A stretch of DNA of 64,000 nt from NCBI GenBank assembly GCA_051294375.1, contig CM119264.1, forward strand, positions 30,467,047 to 30,531,046, in the 5' to 3' direction. Shown piece by piece: positions 1 through 9,590 of the stretch. The notes beneath the pieces are model-generated. The model worked only from the letters and a program-made list of their open reading frames with translations, was not told the DNA's origin and did no database searches. Numbering within the stretch: the stretch's first letter is position 1; every line of letters starts with the position of its first letter. The translations under genes were made by a program, and so were the position numbers. The DNA is from Paraspadella gotoi. Lineage: Eukaryota; Chaetognatha.

Positions 1-110
1 TATTATAACCATGCACCGGCCAGGTCTTAATATGGCCAAGGACCGGCCAGGGCTAATAGTAACCAGGCAACTGCCATGACCTAACAAAGCCAGGAATTGG
101 CCAGCAATAA
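1..110. repeat. Minisatellite with CCGGCCAGG core, about 30-bp unit
   Basis: The words GGCCAGG, CTAATA and ACCAGGCAAC or GGCCAAGG recur at about 30-bp spacing. The fuller version at 17,395-17,550 shows about five degenerate units. The array runs off the left edge of the window. Confidence 0.6.
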
Positions 111-899
111 ATATAACATCAAGAAATTGCAACTATTTCCTCGACGCTATCATAAAATAAAATGTAGCAACATCTAAGGCCGTTTACAACCCACCTTTGC
201 CGGACTCGGTTATAACCGGTCTATCAGTGACGTGACTTGAGCTTTGCATCAACAGCAGGAATTAGAGTCAATGGCGCAGCCTATCATTTCTTGTTTGTGA
301 CGCGGCCTATCGTTTCTTGTTTGTGACGCGGACTGGCACTTGGGAAAATATTGAGGTGAGAGAAAAATTTATTGGCGAACATAACTAGTTGACAGCGAGA
401 GTGTTGATTGCAATTTTCAACTATTCCATGAGCGATTGGAGAAAAACAAATAATGAATCCCAACCAAAGATAAAGATTTTGTTGGGCAGAATCGTAGGCA
501 AAGGAGTTCGGCATGGAATGTAGAAGCATTTCGCAGCAATTTCCGTCCGTCTGTCCGTCCGTCCGTCCGTCGGAAGCTTGGCCTTCGCCGGGACGCGCGG
601 GGGCCAAACGCCGTTCGAAGTTGCGACGCCGACCCGAGATTTCTAGCACCGATCTCCAGATGCAGATTCCAACCCCGATTAACGACCCAAGGGTCAGAAA
701 ATTAAAGAGAATTCGCGATGAATGTAAGTCGATCCACGCGCCTCGTCGCTTCGTGGGTTAAGAAGGGAAAGGGAAAGTCAAGCTGGAGATGTGGGAGTGG
801 CAAAATAATAATAAATGGGGTGAGTGGTAAAAACAGTGAGTGATGGTACGAGTGGAATTACAATTGAGTTACAAGTTTGGCAGCATAGTAGACTAAAAA

Positions 900-1075
900 C
901 CTGAATCTATTAGCAATTTTATAATCCTATTCCTTACAGTACTTCCTAACCATAATCTTAATCTCTAATCATTAACCTAACAACTAATCTTTAACCTCAT
1001 TTCTTATCTAACCTAAAATTTACCTTAATTCCGAAATTGAGACGAAATGAGGCGGTTTGGGAAAATAGCGCCAGA
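900..1075 (+). repeat. Dispersed repeat T (CTAATC tract plus conserved tail), locus 1
   Basis: A degenerate tract of CTAATC, CTAACC and TTAACC hexamers (about 915-1,010) is followed by a tail beginning TTAATTCCGAA and ending GGGAAAATAGCGCC. The same architecture occurs at 18,380-18,545 (its A' twin), 27,120-27,335, 28,318-28,510, 29,650-29,865 and 31,730-31,935. No coding potential is visible. Confidence 0.65.
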
Positions 1076-1759
1076 TAAGTTAGCTAAAGTTTTAATTTAT
1101 CACGTTTAGTGTATGAATAATTTTGAAATTAATGCAAGTCGGAAATTTCGTCTGATAAAGACACTAATCTTTTTGTTTGTTTTGTATTTCAGTGCAACAG
1201 AAAACAAATATCAACATTTTACAGCAATTTAAAATTTCTTTATATAGGATGCACATTCACAATTAACAAATATGGGCACGTAAGTTTTTACTAATAAGGA
1301 ATTTGTTAACAACGAGTTCTGTCTCCACAATTTTTTTAAATTCTGTATTTTTAACGCGATAAAAAGTGAGAGAGAGAGAGAAAAATACTTTCAATAAATA
1401 CACTGTGTGACTCTAGAAGCACAGAGGATTTGTTTTCTCGTTGTTCAATTCGGTTTTTTTTTTTTTTAAGATATGTCGAACTTAAACATACCTCGATTCG
1501 TTGTGGTTTTTAATTAAATAAATTAATCAACGAAAAAGTAGCGAACGAAAATACCGTAAAATAAATGTTAAATCAAAAACGAGATATCAGTTTTATATTT
1601 TCAAATATATCACGCTTCACTAAATGCGACAGGAAAGAATTTTTAAAATCGGAATAAAATTAAGAGGAGAGAGAATTTATTATTTTATAAATGATGTAAA
1701 ATGGACTTTTTCACGTCAAAACCCGAAATCCATGAGATTAATTCTCGATTGAGAAGATG

Positions 1760-2216
1760 NNNNNNNNNNNNNNNNNNNNNNNNNNNNNNNNNNNNNNNNN
1801 NNNNNNNNNNNNNNNNNNNNNNNNNNNNNNNNNNNNNNNNNNNNNNNNNNNNNNNNNNNNNNNNNNNNNNNNNNNNNNNNNNNNNNNNNNNNNNNNNNNN
1901 NNNNNNNNNNNNNNNNNNNNNNNNNNNNNNNNNNNNNNNNNNNNNNNNNNNNNNNNNNNNNNNNNNNNNNNNNNNNNNNNNNNNNNNNNNNNNNNNNNNN
2001 NNNNNNNNNNNNNNNNNNNNNNNNNNNNNNNNNNNNNNNNNNNNNNNNNNNNNNNNNNNNNNNNNNNNNNNNNNNNNNNNNNNNNNNNNNNNNNNNNNNN
2101 NNNNNNNNNNNNNNNNNNNNNNNNNNNNNNNNNNNNNNNNNNNNNNNNNNNNNNNNNNNNNNNNNNNNNNNNNNNNNNNNNNNNNNNNNNNNNNNNNNNN
2201 NNNNNNNNNNNNNNNN
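1760..2216. other. Assembly gap, 457 N
   Basis: Unresolved bases. The aligned part of copy A' (about 19,225-19,690) is GA-rich purine sequence of about 465 bp, which fits the gap length and shows what is missing. Confidence 0.95.
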
Positions 2217-2461
2217 GTAAGAAAAGTGGCTAATTAACAAAGGGTAAGGTGGACAACAAAAGAGGGGAGATGGATATGTTAAGGGGTAAGGGCTAATGTG
2301 TAAAGCGGAGATAAGGTTCGACTGAATAACCTTTCCTCAACGTAGCTTCTTCCTTCAAAGGTTCGACTCGATTTCTCTCTCCAATGATGAGAGCGAAACT
2401 TGATTGAGGTTATTAAGAAATCTGATTGCCGCAATATGGAGATCATGACGAGGGATGGAAG

Positions 2462-2960
2462 GTCTATAGAGGCCCATTCATATCGGGGGCCGGGTTCGCT
2501 TATTTTTTTGCTTGGGAGAAGGGGAGAGAGAGGGAGAGAGATAAAAGGCCTATAGAGGCCCATTCATATCGGGGGCTGGGCTTGCTTTTTTCCCTTTATA
2601 GAGAGAGAGAGGGGGATGGAAGGCCTAAAGAGTAGGGTGGAGGGATGAAAAGATTAAGCGATTTTACCATATATTGTATTTTATTGTATTGTATTTTACC
2701 ATATATTATATTTTGCTTTTCTGTTCCCAAAACAATAGGAACAAAATACTTTTTGTACTCGATAATAATACTATCTTGCATAAAATTATTATTGTTACTT
2801 GACTCAAATCAAATTTTTTTTCACAAGATCTCCACTCTATTATAGAGGCCCATTCATATCGGGGTCCGGGCTCGCTTTTTTTCGCTTTAGAGAAGAGGGG
2901 ATAGAGAAAAAGAGAGAGAGGGGGATGGAAGGCCTATAAAGGCCCATTCATATTTGCTTT
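2462..2960 (+). repeat. Degenerate minisatellite, about 90-bp unit
   Basis: The phrase CCCATTCATATCGGGG recurs at about 2,474, 2,559 and 2,849 with a truncated copy near 2,942. Each is followed by a CGCTT-rich stretch, a GA tract and GATGGAAGGCCTA. An AT-rich insert (2,655-2,835) separates units two and three. The array is repeated in A' at about 19,915-20,415. Confidence 0.7.
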
Positions 2961-3049
2961 AGAGAAGAGGAAGGGACAGAGAGAGATAGGGAGGCCAATA
3001 CTGGTGCAGAGCTGGATGCCATTGGATGGGATGGATGTTCACAGAAGCC

Positions 3050-3275
3050 NNNNNNNNNNNNNNNNNNNNNNNNNNNNNNNNNNNNNNNNNNNNNNNNNNN
3101 NNNNNNNNNNNNNNNNNNNNNNNNNNNNNNNNNNNNNNNNNNNNNNNNNNNNNNNNNNNNNNNNNNNNNNNNNNNNNNNNNNNNNNNNNNNNNNNNNNNN
3201 NNNNNNNNNNNNNNNNNNNNNNNNNNNNNNNNNNNNNNNNNNNNNNNNNNNNNNNNNNNNNNNNNNNNNNNNNNN
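3050..3275. other. Assembly gap, 226 N
   Basis: The corresponding stretch of A' (about 20,528-20,750) is GA-rich then CT-rich, so this gap is a failed simple-sequence region. Confidence 0.95.
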
Positions 3276-3474
3276 TCTCTCTCTCTTTCTCTCTCTCTCT
3301 CCCTCTCTCTCTCTATTTCACTATTTCATCCCTAGGTATTGTACCTTATCAAATTTTAGTACCCTTTTCAAAAAGAATGTCATAAAATTATGCAGACTTT
3401 TAATTAGCTTCCACGCGGAAAGATAATGAGAGCGGGAAGAGAGAATAACTGAAAGAGAGAGAGAGAGAGGGAGA

Positions 3475-3654
3475 NNNNNNNNNNNNNNNNNNNNNNNNNN
3501 NNNNNNNNNNNNNNNNNNNNNNNNNNNNNNNNNNNNNNNNNNNNNNNNNNNNNNNNNNNNNNNNNNNNNNNNNNNNNNNNNNNNNNNNNNNNNNNNNNNN
3601 NNNNNNNNNNNNNNNNNNNNNNNNNNNNNNNNNNNNNNNNNNNNNNNNNNNNNN
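3475..3654. other. Assembly gap, 180 N
   Basis: It is flanked by a GA tract on the left and a CT tract on the right. A' at about 20,990-21,110 supplies the GA-to-CT transition. Confidence 0.95.
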
Positions 3655-3691
<37 letters not shown>

Positions 3692-3781
3692 AAAACAAGC
3701 GTTAATTTCCTCCCAAGTCGGCAACTCCCTCTTCGTAGCATCGACTCCTTAACTTTGCTCCTACTTCCCAATCGCTCCTTT

Positions 3782-3806
3782 NNNNNNNNNNNNNNNNNNN
3801 NNNNNN
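3782..3806. other. 25-N junction on the left of the dynein block
   Basis: Exactly 25 N. In A' the same left flank (...CGCTCCTTT) continues into a CT-rich minisatellite, whereas here it jumps into dynein exon sequence. The fixed length suggests a tool-inserted join, not a measured gap. Confidence 0.9.
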
Positions 3807-3917
3807 CTCGCGTCGGGCGAAGTTCCCCGACCCTTCGGCCGACGACAGAGATTGGCGAGACAGTCATCAATGGCGTCGCCAACGACGTCAAACCAAGGGC
3901 CCCCCCCCAGCCTCGTC
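3807..3917 (+). CDS. Dynein heavy chain exon: AAA4 C-terminal part
   Basis: One frame gives EIGETVINGVANDVKPR, matching the segment of dynein AAA4 just before the conserved DTRENCW stretch. The donor GTC/GTGAGTG lies at 3,918. The left end is truncated by the 25-N join, so the upstream part of this exon is lost. The final part, around a run of nine C, is frame-shifted. Confidence 0.75.
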
Positions 3918-6900
3918 GTGAGTGTTCATTGTGGTGATGGGTGATGGAGTGGGTTCGGCGTCCTCCCTTCATTCTCCAACCTTTTTTTCTCAGGATACGA
4001 GGGACAACTGCTTGAAATTCACATCGATCGCGTGCGGCCGAAACTTCAAGTTTGTGCTCTGCTTTTTCTCCTCCGTGGGCGCCACTTGCGCAACCGTCGC
4101 CCAAACGTTTCCCGCTCGTCGTCACCACTGTAGCATGATCGACTTTGTTTCACGAGTGGCCGTCGACGCCCTCACCTCCGTCGCCAAGCGGTTTCTTGTC
4201 GGACTAAATCCTTGCTGACGTAGATACAATAAAGTTTAATGTTTTTTAAATTTTTTAAATATTTTTTTTTTCAGTTTATACAAACGACGCAACCTTTTTT
4301 TTTTTTGTGTTAATTACTTGCTTGGTAAACTTTTTGATAATCCCTTTTTCCTCCACAAACAGAAATGAATCAAGTTGAATCATTTGTCCAGATTCATGTC
4401 CTTTTCGTCCATTCTACGTCTGCCGGATAATTCGAAGGAGTATCTTCGCCGTGAGAGAAGGGTGAGAATCATTTCATGGAAGTATGATGGTATGGAAATA
4501 GATAATTTATGAGCTATTTTTATAATTTTGCTAAAAATATTTTGCTATTTTATAATTAATCAATCGTATTTATCTGATTTTTTATTTTTGCCTCATTCAT
4601 TACAATTTCATTTCAATCAATACAAATGTTAAAAACGGGAACGAAAATGGAATAACTACAAATTTTATACTTAAAAGAGTTAGTCCAATGAATATTTATT
4701 GACTTTCCTTTAATGCCCCTTTTTTCCTGCGCCAGATACAACTACACGACGCCCAAGTCTTTCCTGGAGCAAATCGCTCTGCTATCAGAAGTGCTTCCTG
4801 CAGAAGAACGTTGTGAGAACACAAGCCTCGCATTCAAGCGATTGGCGGTCGCGTTTGGAGAAGATCGGAAGGGACGCCTCTAGCAAGTAGGGACGGAATG
4901 CAGGAGGGCTGGCTGTCAAAGAGGCGAGTATTTGCAAGAGTTTTTGATCACGTGACTTGGTTGCTTTTTAATTTTTTTCGATGACATCATTGGCTTGTAT
5001 GAAAAGGATTGATTTCTCGCTCTATTAAATAAAAAAAATAAATATCAGCTTCATTCGGTATTTCCCTGATAATAGTTAATTATTCTATTATCTTATTTAA
5101 TTCAAATCAACTTTTAAAATAGCCTCTGCTTCTTCTTCCTCAGGTTTGGTTGGTAAATGCTGGCCAAGGACGAGGCCATACAAGCAACTTCTGTCAACTG
5201 TGGCAAGGCTGCGTTTGTTGCATCGTCAACTAGAGAGCAAGACGTCTGCCAAGGAGACGGAGGCGTATCCGCTCAACAGAGAAGCCGCGAGCCGAGAAGC
5301 TCAAGGCCAAGATTCAAGTGCAGCCTGATCGAGGCCGAGCCCTGCCGTCCGAAGGCCCAGGAGGCCTTTTGTCGGTTGCTGCGACAATGGTTGCCGGATT
5401 TAATTAAAGGCGTTTATGGTCCTATTTAAAAAAATGTTTAGATTTGTTGGTTTATTTTAATAATCTTGATTATTTTGCTATGAGCTTAGAATTACTGACA
5501 TTTATTAATTTGATTATAATATTGCTAAATTCACTTTGATGTTTCCCCGACTACAGAACACGCTTGACGGAGTTTGAAGTCCGTTTCACTTTCCTACCGC
5601 TCCATTTTGCTACATGTGGACTGGCGTCGCCGCAACATGTTGTGCTTCATCGTTAACCATGTAAGAAGGGGGTCAATAGGCCTCCTCAATGGACCGCGAC
5701 TGGAAACTGCCTGCAAGGCCTTCAATGAACGTCTCACGTAAGTGGCTTTTAAGGCTGAGCTTTTTTGGGCAAACGCGGTGTTCGAAAACCACTACGTTTT
5801 TATTCCGCTTTGTAAATTACTATAATACAATATAATGATTAAACAATATCAGAAAAATTAAACGGTTATCAAAGCCTTGAATTTTGAACTACTCCAAATA
5901 TCCTAAAAAATACAAACTTTCTTTGCAGAATAATATAATATTAATCGCTTTGATAAATCTGTTGAACTGTACAAATGCAAATGAAAAATGAGAATACTCA
6001 AGTGAGTCTACATACTTCTTTCTCCTTTGTATCGCGTAGCAGTAACATTTTAAGCCCGAGGTACAGTTTTTTACGCAAGTCCCCCACCCCGGTCTGTATT
6101 TTTCTTCCGCTTACTTCCCAAAAGGCTTTTGAAAAGTGTTCAAGGAGTATGTGCGAAGACCTTCGACAAAAGAGAAACTCTCAACCGGAGGCCATCACCG
6201 CCGTCCCAGCCCTTTCTCACAACCCCGAGTTCGTCCCGAGAAGGTGTAAGCCCAAGTCGGGCGGCCGCTAGCGCGTCCTGTTCCTTGGCTAGTCATCAAA
6301 CATCCTCGCCTTTTGGCGAAGGTCTTTAAGGTGAGTCGTGCCCACTTCTTGACTATTTGGTCGATGATTGCAGCCGCTTCGGCGTTTATTTCATGTCCTG
6401 CTATTCTTGTTTTCATCTCTTGTTCCACTTGTCTTACTTTAATTGTGTTGACTGTTCGTTCTCCATAGAGTTTAGCCACCTTCTCCTCGCAGTGGTATGC
6501 GCTGAGAAGCCTCTCTGTAAGGCATCTAGATGGAAATGTGACTGCGCAGCACGGTACACTAAATGACATTTACTGGACCGAAGCCAGTCATGTATAGCGA
6601 ACACTTCTTAGATCCTCATTCGGCCGGTGGACGTCGCGCAAACTTCGGCCAGATCTCCATGGAACGATCATGATCCTCGCCTGGTGCCTCAATACTACGG
6701 AGCGCTCTCCTGCCCAAGGCGACGGCGTCCAAAGCCGCCGCCGAGCGCCGACGCCGCCGTCACTTGCAGGCATCTCAACGAGAGCGCGTGGTCGCCGCCT
6801 TTCAACTCATTATGTGATTACAAGGAATATTCGAAACGCTCTCGATTTTGATATTTTGCGTTTCAGGAAACCATTCAACTCTGGCGAATCGATTGCCTGA

Positions 6901-9045
6901 ACGTTCTTTTCCTCTGGTAAAAAAAGTCCGTGGGCTCAGAACATTTCAGGATCTTAAGGACTTCGGCCTACCACTCATCGTGGGCGACGCGCTCCTGCGT
7001 CACCGACCTTCGTCTCCTACACAGGCTACTTCAGCATTGCCATTACGGCTCAAGCTCATGAACGACCTGCTGGAAACCTTGCTTGCTCAAGCTTCCGGTG
7101 AGAGGAACGAATCAATTACCCGACAAGATATTTGGGGGGCGGACGACAGATGACATACGTGAATTTATAAGCTGTCGGTCTGTAAAAATTATAAAAAGAT
7201 TCAACAATATAATGACAAAACGATAAAATTTCAAAAATAACCAAAAATTCACGAAAAAGAGGGTGACAAAAAATTTACGGATTCGGTATTTTTATTGCAT
7301 TTAATTCTACTGAATTCATTACGCAATTAACAAATTATTTGCTGTATCGTGATCAGCTCCCCTGCTCCTACCGCTCCGAAAGAGGTAAGCAACAGTAGTA
7401 CATTCATCTAGAATTGAGTCCAATATCGGAGTTTGTGTTCATCATGCTCGTTCGGATCATCACGACGTTTTAACACAGCGCAGCTCGCGTCTCGTCAAAG
7501 CGTGTCGGTTTCTGAATTTAGCACTAACGGTGAGTGATGTCGTTACCTTTGTTCTTTCCTAAAATTTGTAACATTCTAGCTCTCCATATGTATTACGACA
7601 AAAATACAAAGTCTTAGTAGCTGCTGTCGATTATGAGGCTATTAATTAGGATTTGAGAATTCAAAATGTTTTTTGAAATTTAAATTTTAATAGTATCACG
7701 CTATCCGTCTTAAAAAATTATACCAAAAAAGTTGTAGCTATGAGTATTTTTTTTTATTTAATTTTTCCCCTTTTTTTTTCTTTCGTCTCCAGACGCCCAT
7801 TAGAGACGACGACCGGCTTGGACTTTCTCATGTTGCTTTATCGACGACGCCGGGTTTTGGCCACTTGGGCCAACGAGTCTGCCGTCTGATCGGATGTCGA
7901 AAAAGAGAACGCCCAACCATTATGATGAACTCGGAACCGGTGGCCATTGATGATGATACCCCCAGTTGCAGGGTGATCAGTCGCGGAGAGACCTGGGGAG
8001 ATTGGGAATGAAGATGATTTTTTGCATTCCTTCGAAGTTATCGATATTTATTTACTTTCATTATTTGACATTTATTAAAAGTTGAAAACTTAATTCATTA
8101 AAAATATTGCATTTTTTTTGGTCTTTCTTGTCGTGCAAACCTGTCTTCGCATCTCGGTTTAATGTTTCTATAGTTAGTTACATCCGCGTCGGCGTTTTAA
8201 AAACTTTCCTGTTTAGTTAATGCCAGCCTCGTTTAAATACAGTTGTTCGTTTTATCGCGATCCTCGTTAATTCAAACGTCTCCGTCATGGCCATCAAGTG
8301 GCGTTCGTCAACATTACGGCAAAATCCTTGCGCGTTCGTGCTGTCTCAGACCAAAGACGGCGCTGATGACGGTTGAACGAAGCGTCTGCCGATGGGCTCC
8401 ACCGTCCTCATCGAAAAAACATCGGCTGAGTCCTAATCATATCCCTGTGCTGCGAACAACATCCTTTGGGAGGGAACACCATCAAGAAGGCGGAAGTGCA
8501 GTTGTTGTAAAGAGAAAACCCATTTTTATTTTATTTTCAATCTCTCGGTTAAAAAAAAAACTATTTTTTATACGAACACCTTCATTCTCTCTCTCTCTTC
8601 CTCTCCAGTTAAATCAGTATTAAAATGTCAGTAAGATGTCGACGCACTTTTGTTCTCGGTTGATTTTCTCGAAACCAATATTAAAAATTTCATATATTTT
8701 AGAGGAAATACAGTAAGCTTTTTAAAGTCCCTAAGGCTGTCTAAAGCCCGATTAATCAATATTGTCTATTGTCTATCTACCACAGGCGCCGTCCGGCATT
8801 CGGAGAGAATAGAGATCGAGTGGAATATAATAGTTTCCGACTTCATTCTCCACACGAAACTTGCCAACTCACTACCAAACCGGAGATGCAGGCGCAGACA
8901 ACTATGATCCCAACTTTCAGATCTCGCTATGGCTAATACGACGCTCGACGGTTTGGAGCATCAGCTTCTTCCGCCTCCGTCGTCGCTCAGGGTTGACGAG
9001 GCTCGATCGAAGTGTGCATTTGCTGAAATCGCAGTGGTATTATTA
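3807..9045 (+). CDS. DNAH9-like: Partial axonemal dynein heavy chain gene, outer-arm beta type; exons riddled with single-base indels
   Basis: Axonemal dynein heavy chains are ATP-driven motors that slide microtubule doublets in cilia and flagella. The plus strand carries, in correct protein order, the end of AAA4, the first stalk coiled coil, part of the second, AAA5 and the start of AAA6. Landmarks are INGVANDVK, the IDRVRPKLQV region, YNYTTPKSFLEQI, EAEP, ANRL, VGDALL, FVSYTGYF, NEGLPSDRMS-like sequence, VLIE, HTKLAN and PEMQAQTT. YNYTTPKSFLEQI is typical of the DNAH9/11/17 group. Exons are bounded by normal acceptors and donors with introns of 76 to about 700 bp. Within exons the frame shifts every 20-40 bases yet conserved residues persist, which suits uncorrected reads better than an old pseudogene. 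The N-terminal half, motor start, second half of AAA6 and C-terminus are absent. The block is missing from the parallel A'-B' copy. The exact paralogue is uncertain. Confidence 0.88.
3994..4219 (+). CDS. Dynein heavy chain exon: AAA4 end (DRVR, FSPVG, FHEWP region)
   Basis: The acceptor is TTTTTTTCTCAG, and the next codons read DTRDNCLKF, as expected after the previous exon. A neighbouring frame gives IHIDRVRPKLQV. Beyond it the family block VLCFSPVG, a basic R-K-F-P-A stretch and IDWFHEWP can be traced across three frames, ending with DALTSVAKRFL. At the FHEWP site one extra base upstream and one missing base downstream restore the frame, a typical paired-indel error. The probable donor is GAC/GTAGAT. 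Confidence 0.85.
4363..4461 (+). CDS. Dynein heavy chain exon: linker before the stalk (ending YLRRERR)
   Basis: It follows CACAAACAG and ends at AGAAGG/GTGAGA. Across frames the segment F-M-S-F-V-H-S-T is followed by KEYLRRERR. This is the short piece that precedes the RYNYTTPKSF motif in the family, and the next exon starts precisely there. At least two frame changes occur. Confidence 0.75.
4736..4927 (+). CDS. Dynein heavy chain exon: YNYTTPKSFLEQI and start of stalk coiled coil 1
   Basis: Directly after TTCCTGCGCCAG the frame reads YNYTTPKSFLEQIAL without interruption, the clearest diagnostic motif in the window. It then shifts to YQK, a basic stretch and a coiled-coil-like end with LAVKEA. 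In the family this is the root of the antiparallel stalk that carries the microtubule-binding tip. A premature stop (TAG near 4,886) is created by an indel. Confidence 0.92.
5144..5389 (+). CDS. Dynein heavy chain exon: stalk coiled coil 1 to the EAEPAL motif
   Basis: The acceptor is CTTCTTCTTCCTCAG. Three frames together give AKDEAIQ, an acidic and alanine-rich helix with AEKLKAKIQVQ, then LIEAEP followed by PKAQEAF. These match the heptad region and the D-L-x-x-A-E-P-A-L-x-x-A-Q-E-A-L block at the end of coiled coil 1. The exon closes at GACAATG/GTTGCC, just before the NTLTELKS start of the next exon. Confidence 0.8.
5557..5737 (+). CDS. Dynein heavy chain exon: microtubule-binding tip (TELKS ... 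DRDWK)
   Basis: After CCCCGACTACAG the sequence reads NTL-TEL-KS with shifts, then a hydrophobic stretch. MDRDWK followed by a K-A-F-M-N-like segment sits before the donor CAC/GTAAGT. In the family NLTELKSF and K-D-R-S-W-K-A-A-K flank the microtubule-binding domain entrance. The middle part is too broken to read. Confidence 0.75.
6125..6330 (+). CDS. Dynein heavy chain exon: NPEFVPEKV...SKSAAA region
   Basis: The frames give a T-F-D-K-E-like stretch, EAITAV, then NPEFVP, KPKS and AAASASCS, followed by an INI-like hydrophobic end. They match the family segment (roughly NPEFxPExVxxKSxAAAxLCxWVxNI) at the microtubule-binding domain exit. The donor is an excellent AAG/GTGAGT at 6,331. Confidence 0.8.
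6333..6569 (-). CDS. Unrecognised minus-strand open frame inside a dynein intron
   Basis: A stop-free minus frame of about 79 codons has protein-like composition, including EEKVAKLYGERTVNTIK and GHEINAEAAAIIDQIVKKW. It starts near the ATG complementary to 6,567-6,569 and runs on into the antisense of the preceding dynein exon. I do not recognise the family. It has no simple repeats and needs no frame repair, unlike the surrounding exons. It could be an insertion, an antisense exon, or chance. Confidence 0.25.
6680..6800 (+). CDS. Possible dynein coiled coil 2 segment
   Basis: Between the microtubule-binding-domain exon and the ANRL exon a piece of coiled coil 2 is expected. Here an Ala/Lys/Arg/Glu-rich stretch (fragments SKAAAERR and RERVVAAFQ) is GC-rich and could supply it. 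No single motif is diagnostic and no clean splice borders were found, so this is a positional inference. Confidence 0.35.
6867..7097 (+). CDS. Dynein heavy chain exon: ANRL...VRWAQN and AAA5 start (VGDALL, FVSYTGYF)
   Basis: The acceptor is TTTTGCGTTTCAG. Across frames the exon shows TLANRL, then K-V-R with WAQNIS in the next frame, VGDALL, FVSYTGYF and LKLMNDLLETLL, closing at CTTCCG/GTGAGAG. These are the landmarks that join the end of coiled coil 2 to AAA5 in axonemal heavy chains, in the right order and spacing. At least four indels are needed to read through. Confidence 0.9.
7793..8005 (+). CDS. Dynein heavy chain exon: AAA5 (TGLDFLMLL, WANEGLPSDRMS, MIDPQLQG)
   Basis: The acceptor is CTTTCGTCTCCAG. 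Three frames yield TGLDFLMLL, WANE, LPSDRMS, TIMMNSE and QLQG, equivalent to the conserved run from TEGLDPLxLLTDD to RWPLMIDPQLQG. The 3' border is uncertain, about 7,990-8,010. An exon linking this to the previous one may be lost within 7,100-7,790. Confidence 0.85.
8285..8506 (+). CDS. Dynein heavy chain exon: IKW...VLIE...DPVL...NTIKK
   Basis: Fragments in order are IKW, QHYGK, LSQ, TVERSV, GSTVLIEK, DP-VL, an L-G-R-N-T-I-like segment, and KK. They match the end of AAA5 where a conserved GExVLIENIxExxDPVLxPxLGRNTIKKG block occurs. The probable donor is GTT/GTAAAG. The 5' border is unclear and could lie as far upstream as 8,243. Confidence 0.8.
8786..9045 (+). CDS. Dynein heavy chain exon: AAA6 start (LHTKLAN, PEMQAQTT)
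   Basis: The acceptor is TACCACAG. Frames give an I-E-W-N piece, FILHTKLAN, KPEMQAQTT, then D-G-L-E-H-Q-L-L and S-V-V-A-Q, as in the AAA6 entry of the family. The following family exon, with the F-K-I and L-x-D-x-L-L helices, was not found downstream, so the gene is cut short in this assembly. Confidence 0.85.
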
Positions 9046-9525
9046 ACTAGCTATACATTATGTGCAATCCTAATATCATTAATTTGATTACGACAGTCCG
9101 TCTCCTACATAATTTCGTTTTTAGAATATTATACTACTTATCCTCCTTTCTATCTTGAAACCGTTCCTTTTGTCTCACTTCAAAGTCTCCTTTTGTACTG
9201 CTTCGTATAAGCTAGAGTTAAACCTCAGTAGCCTTAGGATATATTATGTTACAGCCGGCGTTGCCTGTGGATGCCCATATGTGAATGCGCCTGCAGCATC
9301 CCTCAGCTGTTGGCTTTAAGGGTCTACCTATTCTTCATGCAATTTAGCGCTTCTCATTAACTAGGACTGTTCGCTTTAAGGGGCTACCACACGCTGTCAC
9401 TCTGGCCGCGGTTAACCAGGACGGTCTCGTCTCTTGCTCAGACACCTCTGAGGTGAAATTAGTCGTGTCGCCTACTGCACCTGGTCGTGAGCACGATAGG
9501 AAGCCGTCAATACGCTTCTCTGTGG
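9046..9525. other. Unassigned sequence after the last dynein exon
   Basis: No dynein C-terminal motif (AAA6 remainder or C-terminal domain) was found on either strand. An 82-codon minus frame (9,344-9,592) is half simple repeat and has no recognisable domain. Two near-identical phrases containing CTTTAAGGG(T/G)CTACC (about 9,312 and 9,372) suggest a short tandem duplication. Confidence 0.5.
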
Positions 9526-9526
9526 C

Positions 9527-9575
<49 letters not shown>

Positions 9576-9590
9576 CTCTCTCTCTCCCTC
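9526..9590. repeat. CT microsatellite on the right of the dynein block
   Basis: A nearly pure (CT)n tract interrupted by TCTG and CCC. In copy A'-B' a CT tract (22,339-22,422) also stands directly before block B', so this tract is a likely point where assembly paths were exchanged. Confidence 0.85.

Larger units (their letters stand above)
1..3781. repeat. Segmental copy A
   Basis: This block is repeated in the same orientation at about 17,442-21,258. The two align over their whole length and differ mainly by one-base insertions and deletions, about four in the first 80 bases. Position 1 falls inside the duplicated unit, so copy A starts before the window. No gene was recognised. The block holds a minisatellite, a CCGT tract (541-575), a CTAATC-type dispersed repeat, AT-rich sequence and GA-rich tracts. 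Its three large N gaps correspond to GA/CT-rich sequence present in the other copy. Confidence 0.9.

Noticed and set aside
3400-4128. Minus-strand protein across 3.4-4.1 kb
   Set aside because: It spans two N gaps and a GA tract, and its non-repetitive part is the antisense of plus-strand dynein exons.
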